Shown: one piece after another, positions 55,620-64,000 of the stretch
How positions within the stretch are numbered: position 1 is the stretch's first letter
Layout: each line of letters begins with the position of its first letter
NCBI GenBank assembly: GCA_007026445.1
Contig: VDMD01000032.1
Location: 124,001-188,000 of the forward strand
From: Schizophyllum amplum
Taxonomy: Eukaryota; Basidiomycota; Agaricomycetes; Agaricales; Schizophyllaceae
Direction: 5' to 3'
Length of the DNA: 64,000 nt
Notes under the pieces: generated by a model
What the model was told of the DNA's origin: nothing
Seen by the model: only the letters and a program-made list of their open reading frames with translations
Database searches by the model: none
Made by a program: the position numbers and the translations under genes

Positions 55620-58051
55620 TTAAGCGTCGTCGGCGGGGGCATCTTCGTCGTCTTCGGGTGCTGGGAAATAATAGCCTCGGTAAATCTTCCCTTCTAAAAG
55701 TGCTGATAAGTCGTTGTTCATATTGACGAACAGCAGTCAGACTTACCACCAAAGCGCGGGCCCGTCGGCCGGTTCTCGACCTCACTGGCGGTCCTGCTCG
55801 CTTCCAGAGAACGGTATCTCTCGCTTCTCACATAGGCCGCAACCTCTGCGTCGAACTCTGACGGCTCTATCTAAAGATACGTCAACATCGGAGGCAGTAG
55901 ACTGAACGCGAACCATCAACACACCTGTGGGGTCTCTGGGTCCTCGTCGGCGTCCTCGATCGTGCCACCCACTGAGGCCTGCCTAGAAGACAGAAGAGAG
56001 GGTGTGTCGACCTCCTCGACGTTGGACTCCTCCTCTACTGCGTTTTCCCCGACCGTCTTGACCTTCTCAATCAGCACCGACTTGCCACAAGGGCGGGCTT
56101 TAGTGTCGCGAACGCGCTCCTCGGCATGCCCGACCGCCTCGCACTGGCATCCGACGGACCGCGAGTCGTTGTGGTTCATCCACTCCTGCTACACGGACGT
56201 CAGCATCCCTCACCCCACCTCAAGAAACAAAAAAAACTCACCGCCCTCTCCCACGACGCCTGCCGCCCCGCCGCATGCGCCGCCCGCTGCTCCGCCGTCG
56301 GCATAGGCATCGGGTTAACGTACGCGTCCGGATTCAGCCAGCTTTTCGTCCAGTCGCACCTCTGGCAGGTATGCCTATACGCCAGGACGGCGTTGCCCCA
56401 GTCTTTTCGATGCTCCGTTGCGATGCGCTTGTTGCAGCCGGCGCAGATGACGTGGTGCGGCCCGAAGGCCTTGATGCACTCGTCGTCGCGCAGGGCGTCG
56501 ATGCGCTCGCGGGGCCCGTAGTTGTGCGTTTTGGGAGCGCGGGGCTTCTTTTCGCGCTTGTAGGTGGTTTGGGCCTTCTTGGTGGTTCGGGCCTTCTTGG
56601 TGGTTCGGGCCTTCTTGGTGGTCCGGGGTATCGGATCGCGATCGTCGTGTACCGGTGCCGGGAAGGTGTCGAGCTCGTACGACTGTGCAGGCGCTTTCCC
56701 CTTCCGCGAGCGCCTGGGCGCGGGGTTGCGCTGGACGGGCTCGTCGCCAGTCCGAGGTTCGGGGGCGCTCGAAGATGCACCCGGCGTCGAAGAGCTGCCG
56801 GGAAGTTGCGACGTAGCTGTTGCGGCCGGCGGGGGTGCAGCTGCGGCAGACAAGAGTCTGGTCGCGCTGCGCGTCTGCCGCCTTGGAGGCGGAGGCCCCA
56901 TGGACTCGGTGGTGGCGGCGGCATTGCTGCGACGTGCGCTCCGCTGCGTAGACGGTCCCGCATCGCTCTCGGCAGTCTGCTCCGGGGTCGGTGGAGCATC
57001 GACCATGAAAAGCGCCTCAGGTTCCGGTCCGCGGGAGGGCGCCATAGCTGCGGTACGCCGTCGCCGCCTCGGCCGCGGAGGAGGACGAAGGGGCTCGTCG
57101 TCATCATACGTCGCCGCGGGGTCGTAGCTCTGTGACGACCCCGCCTCGTTCGCGGGAGGGCGCTGGGAGGTCGGGAATGCCCCGGACCTCGAGGCGCGCG
57201 TCGATGGGTATGCCGCGTACGAGTCAGTGGCAGGTGCGTTACGCTTGCGCTTACGCTGCTCTGGAGGACGCTGAACGACCTCGTCTTCCTCCCAGGTCAT
57301 AGGAGTGTCGGCGCAGCGGGTAGAAGACGGCCCTGCATCGCCTGGGGTAGGGTACGAGACACCCAGGGGATGACTGCCCCTCGAGACATCAGCAGGAGAC
57401 GGAGGTGGATATCGCGCAGGATCGTCGGCGAACGCATCGTAAGGTCCGAGCGACACCCAAGTCGAATCATGCCGCCGTCCCAAGTCCTCGTCCCCGGGGA
57501 AGACGTAGGGCGAATCGTCGCGCCTGTGGTAGGACGACTCCGCCTCCATCGAACGCGTGTACTCGAATGGTGGGGGTACCTCGAGCCTCTGGCCGCCTTG
57601 AAGAGGCTGCGATGGGTGCGAGGCAGGTCCTATGAGGCCTTCGCGGTAGAAGCTGTCGCGCCTCAAGCTTTGCGGATTGTCGATTATGTGCTCGAGGGAG
57701 CCGCGGGGGACGCCGAAGGGAGTGGGTGGGAGCGGTACGTGTCTACAGACGTCGGTAAGTATCACCCCGTTGCATCGGGAGTTTGATGATAACTCACTGC
57801 GAAGTGTCAGGCGTCTGTGTCGCAGAGATATGCGAGGAGGGAATGAATGGTGCGGGTATCAAGCTATGGTATGGGTGAGCGTCAAGGGTATTGGTTAGCC
57901 AGTGGCGTTGCTCACGAAGGACTACGGGATGATTCAGAGGTCGAGCGGATGTCTGAAGTAGCGAAGCTGCGCGCAGGTGAGTGAGTGAATCTTGTCCGAT
58001 GGCTAGTGATGCTCACGACGTTGTGATCCCGTCATAGTTGGTTTGGGACAT
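55620..58051 (-). CDS. Zinc-finger protein, complete copy (parent of the array fragments)
   Basis: Seven exons: 58,051-58,017, 57,966-57,916, 57,863-57,798, 57,742-56,242, 56,185-55,925, 55,870-55,747 and 55,693-55,620. They total 2,112 nt, 703 aa, with every junction GT-AG and in phase. I chose the ATG at 58,051 because the three short 5' exons join without a stop; a later start at 57,765 would lie in the third intron. Residues 1-440 are Ser/Pro-rich and disordered-looking with basic clusters (R-K-R-K-R near 210, R-R-R-R-R near 280) and a T-T-K-K-A-R repeat near 440, giving likely nuclear localisation. The knuckle has Cys484, Cys487, His508 and Cys513, plus Cys510. An acidic Glu/Val segment (residues 552-638) and an Asp/Glu tail follow. 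The domain type is seen in many basidiomycete hypothetical proteins; I know no function. Confidence 0.8.
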
Positions 58052-60729
58052 GAATGGGGGAGAGGGTCTGTGCACCGACGTAAGTTTTGTGACCTGTCAG
58101 GAAGAGATGAGTGGCTTACAATGGTGCGCGGCCATAGGACCTGTTTTGAGTGAGCGACGTATGGCTGGTGGTGGTGGCATGGTTGGGGGAACGTTGGGTC
58201 ATCGGCGGCGGGGGTGACCTCTCGTTGTCGGACGGGTATGTGCGCTTGGTCATAACTGGCGAAGCTGACGGATGAGTCCTTTAGATAGTTGACGAACTAA
58301 GCTGTGGCATAAGCGGCAGGGAATACTACAGGACGACGCGCTTATTACCAGAAGAAGCGTATAGATGCGTGGCTTGGTGTGGCGGTCAAGGATGGTCGCT
58401 GACGATAGACGCGAAGGAAGGGGGAGAACGTCGGCGGGCGGACGGCGAGTAGTGGCGAGTAGGAATGGACTCGTGCTGATGACCAGCGGGCGGTGATGAT
58501 CAGGACCAAGCGCACGATACGACCCCGCAGAGAAGTGCAGAGGAAGAAGAGACGGGCGTGGAAGACAACGTATGGCCAACGCGCAGGTCAAGACGATGGG
58601 GGCAAGAGTCAAGGGAACCACCGGAAAACCGGACGGCTTATATACCGCGGGAAGCTGTAGGACAATGAGGCATGCGTATGTGCACCCCGATCACAGATTC
58701 TATAATGGAGACCCTGACGGTCCCTTTGTTCAGCTTTTTCGGCGCGCCCCGTGCTGACCCGTCCGTGTGGTGCTGACCGTCGCACTCGCTGGTCTGTGGC
58801 CAATCGGAACCCACTGCCTGACCAACCCCCCACACCCTAGAAAAACTCTGCACTCCGACGAGAGGGGCGGGAGCGGTGCCAGGGGACCGTCGGGGACTGC
58901 GGCTGGTCGCGAAATGCGGGGTAGAGGCCAGGTCGGAGAACGAATATTGATCTGTTTGGCGAGATCGCTCGTGATTGGGTACGATAACAGGCTGCACGGC
59001 GTCCTCAAAAGCCCTGGAATTCGCGCAGAAGGAGACACAACGGACCCTGCATAATCGGCGCGTCCTGCATACTTTCTAGCAGACTGCTTCCTTCTCAAGC
59101 ATGTTATGTGGTACGTTCTCATTCAGCTTTCGCCTCCTCCCCGCTCTTCCCCTGGCCCCTCAACTGCGGCTCTAGCTCACAATCGATCCAACAGCTCCAG
59201 GAAGCGCCATGTATGTCTTGATGGACGCTTTTGGCGCGCAGCAATCTTCCCATATTCTACATTTCTATAATTCGATCCCAGACCGTCACGAACTCGACGG
59301 CTCTGGATTTTACGTTTCATACACCGCCTCGTGTGAACGCGAACGGTCCCATTGTCCGACTTTGCGGGCACCACCGGGCGTCATTGTACTCACGAAACGT
59401 GCTTGTCTCTTTGCTTGATTTTTGGGGCTCCCACTGCTCCCGCGCCCCACACGTGCTTTCCAGAACATGCTTCCTCCTCGAAGCGCATTCTTGGCTATGT
59501 TTCTTGATTCGAAGCTCGAAACAGGCCGGAGAGGAGCGCGCGGTGTCGACCCACAGTCGGAATTTCCCGATGCCCCCATGTGTATGCGACGCCTTCTGGG
59601 CTTTTGTGCGGCGCTGATGACCTCGACAAAGAACGGAACCTGGTCCCCTGAATGGTCATACCACAGGATAGATAGATTTTGTAGCATGCGTCTTGCATAA
59701 GTATATAGCGCACTGCAGTCACCCTGGCTACTAGCATACCATGCATCGCTTCTGTGATCTCGTCCTTTGAGAATGAGGCTTTTTGGGCAATGTGCCACTC
59801 ATCGACATGCCACACCTGGGCCGTCACAGGTCAAGGCGCTGAACATGAACATCCATGACTCACATGACCGGTCCGAGCACATTCCAATCAATGCAAATTC
59901 TCAATCTAATCAATCAGAAGATAAGATAACGCATTCGACCTCTCACTGTCATCACTCAGGCTGTTCAAGTTGACCATCTCCTTCGTACTCTCCGTTCACT
60001 GGGTCCTCAAGGACTCCGCCGTCGCCCCGGATGCCGCAGCGGACCCTTTCGGGCAGCTCTGCAAGGAGCGCATGCCACGCATATCCTCGCCTGGCGCGCA
60101 TCACACGGGTGACCTATGGCAACACGCCTGGGCTCAAGGGTTCCTTTTGCACTCCTGCACTCTGCGGGCTCACGCAGTCGAGGTGAACGAGGGAATGAAG
60201 TCTCGTCTGCTCTACATAATCGCACGCAATTGTCAATTCAGCACTGACGACCATGCTCGCGCTCGCTCGCCTTATAAGGCTAGTCAAACACCTAGTTCAC
60301 CCTGAGACCGCGGAGCCGACTGGAACCGACGACCGCATACGAAGCGCCGGCGTTCATCGATCCTTTTTCGCATGCAAGTAGTGCTTGCAGTATTGCCACG
60401 CCGTCCGCTGTCTAAAGTCAGACGTCGATAGCATCTTGAAGCTTCACTGGCCACCAGTCTCTTTGCCATGAACACGCGATGGAGGGGACGACGGTTCAGG
60501 AAGGACGGTTTCAGCAAACTAACGTTTTCGTCCATACCTGGACATCAGTCAATAGACTGGAGCGTATTCGCTCGCAGCCGCGACTACTCGTGATTGCCGC
60601 ACCCTCTCAACGTAATGGTCCGTGGGGAGGAAAAGTCTTTGGGTCTCTTATGCGAGTCGCACCCCTCGTGGTCTTCTCCTCTTCTTCCTTTCCCTCGTCC
60701 AGTCTAACAGGCCCCGGAGCACCAAAGCA
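58052..60729. other. Intergenic region, nothing recognised
   Basis: 2.7 kb with only short open frames on both strands and no recognised motif except the minus-strand TATA near 58,635 and a CTTATAAGG near 60,270 on plus. The latter may belong to the gene starting at 60,730, which would then have a ~430-bp leader. Confidence 0.4.
58632..58640 (-). promoter_or_regulatory. Candidate TATA box upstream of the zinc-finger gene
   Basis: On minus the sequence reads CCGCGGTATATAAGCCGTCC, about 580 bp before the ATG at 58,051. It resembles in form the element's outward TATA (GGGCGTATATAAGCCCTCC). A 5' UTR of this length, perhaps with an intron, is needed if it is used. Confidence 0.35.
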
Positions 60730-63520
60730 ATGTCTGCGATACAGAGGTGCGCCTCCGCCGCTGGTTGTTGGAGCCTTCACCTCAGCTGATAATACCTGCA
60801 GTCCCTCTCCAGGCTTTGACTTCGCCGACTTCACGCTTGACCTGTCGGTGCTCTCGCGCACGCCATCGCCACAGCTCTTAGACTCCTCCTTCTCCTCACC
60901 TGTTCTGGGCTATGGATCATCGGTGTCACCCACGACCCCAGCGTTCGTGACCCCTCCGACTTCCCCATCGACGTCGCCGGCCTTGCAAGCATCGCCGAGG
61001 TTCTCGCCCGAACCTATCCCTCCCGTTGCGTTCACATTGTCGCGGACCAGGTCCAGGTCGCCCTTCCCGCGCCCCAGTTCGCCCTTTGCGCGGCCGGGAT
61101 CGCCTTGGCGCCTGTCATCCACGCTTCAAGTCGCGGAACGGAACACCCCATCGTCGCTATCTCGGTCGAGTACGCCGCAGCCAGATCAATCTCATTCTGT
61201 GAATGACTCGAAACGAATCACCTCCGGGCGACCCTTGAGCAGCTCTCTCACTCGCTCAGGCTCATTCTCCCCACGCGGCGTGTCGGCCGCACTGCGCGCC
61301 TCCTGGCCGCTCTTGGGAGGGCGCAAGTCGTCTGCGCAGGTCAAGCGCTTGGCTGAGGCGGATGAGCACGGCACACTGCAGCAAACGGCGCGCACACGAA
61401 CCGACGGTGACCCCTCGAACGCCGATCGACCCGCGCCAGTCAAAGCCCGCGGGATCCGAACCGAATCCGAGCCAGTCGTCCAAGGGCGCCAGTCGAGGGA
61501 AGTTGGCCACACATCCGACGGATATGCAGACTCGGAGGGACATACGATATCGGAGGCGCACGTACCTCAGCGCTCAAGCGCCCACCGCGGCGGCTCCGCC
61601 TTCCTCGAAGGGTTACCGGAGGTGGAGGTGCCGTTCACACCTCTGCCGTCGCCATCTCTTGCGCCCGCTGTCGTGAACGACTGGGATGACGTGCTGCGAG
61701 CCGTGATGGAGGTCGACGGAGAAGGTGAAATGGCGATACCCCCCATTCAAGAGGCCACGGAAGAGTCAGTCGCGTCATCGCAGGATCCGGACCTCGTCAA
61801 CACCATGGACGTGATCAACGAGGATCAGGATGCCGAGGAGGAGGAGGACGCAGCGGCGGCGCTGGACGCTGCCCTTGGCATCGACCGTGCGCTGGATCTT
61901 GGACTGGGGCTAGGCCGCGGGGGTGGAAAATCGTCGGGTAGCTCAAGCAGCCGGACTGTGAAGCCTGTGGCGCGTTCAGCGTCTGCGCAAGGCAAGATGA
62001 CCACTCCAACCGCACCCACTTCTGAGCCTATGTCCACGCCAGCGACTCCACCGCGCCCGTCAGAGCTCTTCGGTCGCCCTTCGGTACCTTCGCCGAAGTC
62101 CACTCTCGACTCGCCCTCCTCAGGACATGCAACTCACGCGCCACCGCCCGGGCTTGTACAGGACTGGTCCACGCCTGTACATAGGCAGGAGCCGTCATCG
62201 CCGCGGCACGAAGGTCTGCCGATCCAGCGCTCTTCTCAGTCGCTACATGGAACGTCAACCATGGCGGTAACAGGGGACACGCCGGACGCAGAGGCAGCTT
62301 CAGCAGGACCAACGACCGACACAGGAGCTGGTATGGTCGCAGGCGGAGTTGAAGCATCGGAGCTTCACGCGTCTTCCGCTGCTGGCGCGACTGGACGGAA
62401 AAATCCCAAGGATGCATCGGCGTTCAAGCCGACCACAGTGCCGCATGTGCCGGCTACGGGGATCGCGGCATCGGAAACGAAGGAGGCGGCACCATCGAAC
62501 ATGCCCTCCGCTCAGGAAGCGGCAGCATCTCCTGCTCCGGTCGCTGCCCCGACGCAGTCCATACATGCGACCGCCACCACCGCGATGAAGCCTGTGCTTC
62601 CCCTCGTTCCTACACCTACGTCCGCATCCGAGAAGCTCGGCCCGCCGTCCACCAACGACCATACTCCCTCCAATAGTGCGGGCCCCGACGGTCTCGTACC
62701 CTGGCCGGCACGCGCGTCGCTGTCGATGTCTTCGTTATCCAAGTACTCGGAGCCGGACTCTGTGGCTCCCGATGGCGAGCAGGTTCACAACGATTCTGCT
62801 CCCTTCCATATTTTGCAGCCGGATGCGCGCGCTACCGAGGCAGCGGAAATGCCTGGCGCAGAGAATCTGGGACCGACGATAGACGATACGAAGCAAATCA
62901 GCGGCCAAGCTGCGGGCCGTGCTCTTGGGACGATGCCTCCAGGCGTAGCCGCGACTGCGTTGAACGGAGAAGCTGGAGATGCAGCCTCTAACAGCTCGCC
63001 AAAGTCAACAGGACACGGCGCGGCAATCGCGGGATCTCAGGCTGCCCAAAACGATGGCGCCACAGCTCGTCCTACCGCCACAGCGCGTCCTACCACAACA
63101 ACTCGCTGCTCCTCCACACGCTCGTCGCAGTACACCTCCGCCCGCTCTCACACCTCCCACTCTCCCGCTCGGATGGATGGCAGCCCGCGTTCGTCGTATG
63201 TGCGCCTGAGCAAGCAGCCCTCGCGCGCTAGCTCCAAGTCCGGCGCATCGACATCACGCACGAGCTCCGAGTTTCGCATGCGCCACCGTCGCAGCCTCCG
63301 CCGCCGCCTCCGCCGCTCCGTGCAGAGCCTCCGGCGGCAGTCCGCGCAGAGCCTCATCCCTCGATCGAGTCTGGGTTCGCGTCCGTCCTCTCGGTCGCGG
63401 CGCTCGAGCTCGTCGACGTCGATGTCGAGGCGTATTAGGCAGCGTCGGGGATGGTGGGGCCGCGTGAGCGCGCGGTGGAAAGTCGCGATGAGCCTGCTGA
63501 GGGGCCGAGGGAGCGCTTGA
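60730..63520 (+). CDS. Large Ser/Pro/Ala-rich hypothetical protein with basic C-terminus
   Basis: I propose ATG 60,730, a 17-nt first exon to 60,746, an intron (GTGCGCCTCC...CTGATAATACCTGCAG, good branch site) and a second exon 60,802-63,520, giving 911 aa. An unspliced frame opens further upstream (60,479), but its extra N-terminus is not convincing and includes the intron. The body is low complexity: Ser/Pro/Thr-rich with repeated S-P-x-R and R-S-x-S/P sites (about residues 20-200), an acidic E-E-E-E-D patch near 360, Ala/Pro-rich to about 790, then Ser/Arg-rich and a final cluster R-R-I-R-Q-R-R-G-W-W-G-R-V. No catalytic domain or membrane segment is seen. It may be a phosphorylated scaffold or nuclear protein. 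Confidence 0.65.
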
Positions 63521-64000
63521 TCAAGAGCTTATGAGACGGCGACTTGTGGTCGGACGGAAAGGTGTGCTACAAGGGCTGCAATGATATCCTTCTTTACATC
63601 TCGATGTCGTGCATCATGCTGAATGTTTTCTTCTTCTTTCTTCTTTGTAGCTACATGACCTTCTCATTTATTTGAACCACACATTCCTTACGCTTCATGT
63701 ACATGCATATAAGTACGAGCTTGACTCGTCTCTTCGATAGTCACTGCGCGACCTTGATTGAAAGGGCACTGGCGCCAAGGCTACGTCCGGCCGACGCGTA
63801 CGCGTGTGGAAGACGTCCTGCCCGCCCCCGCGCGACACCGCCACACGTGCACGGTTTGCTGGTGGTTCAATCGAGTAATTAGGGGTCCGTGAGTAAATGA
63901 TAACGCATAATGAAGCACTGCCGCTGAATTCTGTCCAGAAAACACAGCTGGCGCACTCGGCGCTAATGACATATACCGGAATTGCCAGTGATTGCGGGCG
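63521..64000. other. Downstream region to window end
   Basis: 3' flank of the preceding gene; T-rich tracts at 63,590-63,660 may be UTR. No further gene is supported. Confidence 0.4.

Noticed and set aside
56275..57135. 286-codon plus-strand frame
   Set aside because: Antisense to the Pro/Arg-rich exon of the complete zinc-finger gene, without splice support or recognisable composition.
58250..58621. 123-codon minus-strand frame after the TATA at 58,635
   Set aside because: No family resemblance and low-complexity composition; more likely 5' leader or intergenic DNA of the zinc-finger gene.
60479..60729. Upstream start giving a 1,013-aa protein
   Set aside because: The extra N-terminus looks non-coding and forces retention of a well-formed intron; the spliced start at 60,730 is preferred.
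1..64000. tRNA or rRNA genes
   Set aside because: No cloverleaf with A/B boxes or rRNA-like stretch was noticed on reading; a covariance-model scan was not possible here.

Overview
The window looks like nuclear DNA of an Agaricomycete (mushroom-forming basidiomycete, probably near Polyporales; the order is a guess). The evidence is GC-rich sequence, many 45-60 nt GT-AG introns, basidiomycete-type F-box-like/leucine-rich genes, and a 21-exon mitochondrial 2-oxoadipate dehydrogenase E1 (DHTKD1-type) gene. No rRNA, tRNA, CRISPR array or bacterial-style operon was seen.

Layout. (1) 1 to about 24,290 is a head-to-tail array with an 11.40-11.42 kb period, cut by the window edge. Each unit holds an intron-rich composite element of about 9.3 kb and the 3' half of a zinc-finger gene. 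(2) 24,290-35,690 holds decayed sequence, two F-box/LRR genes (minus) and an intact DHTKD1 gene (minus, 934 aa). (3) 35,690-44,807 is a third, diverged copy of the element. It cuts a second, 5'-only DHTKD1 copy (44,808-46,056) inside what was exon 7. (4) 46,904-48,192 is an unrecognised acidic protein. (5) 49,800-54,083 is an inverted counterpart of region 2: a DHTKD1 3' pseudogene and two F-box/LRR genes, now on plus. (6) 54,973-55,503 is a foldback MITE with TTA duplications. It is followed by the complete zinc-finger gene (55,620-58,051, minus, 703 aa), the only copy with its 5' end. (7) 60,730-63,520 is a 911-aa Ser/Pro-rich protein.

The most unusual object is the composite element. It has no transposase or reverse transcriptase that I recognise. 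It is built largely from families of repeated exon-intron modules: a minus-strand set whose introns resemble each other, a plus-strand set carrying paired 8-bp GC hairpins with 3-nt loops, and a plus-strand set of short exons reading D-E-Y-x-x-R-R-P-A-S. It ends in a cruciform-capable palindrome and carries a TATA box pointing out of its right end. In the array this promoter faces the 5'-truncated zinc-finger gene. One chimeric ORF, starting in the terminal palindrome, stays open through the zinc-finger exons for 480 codons.

The genes do not form one pathway. The window is best read as a plastic region shaped by element insertion, recent tandem duplication and an older inverted duplication. 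Single-base homopolymer differences between otherwise identical copies mean that frameshifts in the array could be assembly errors.
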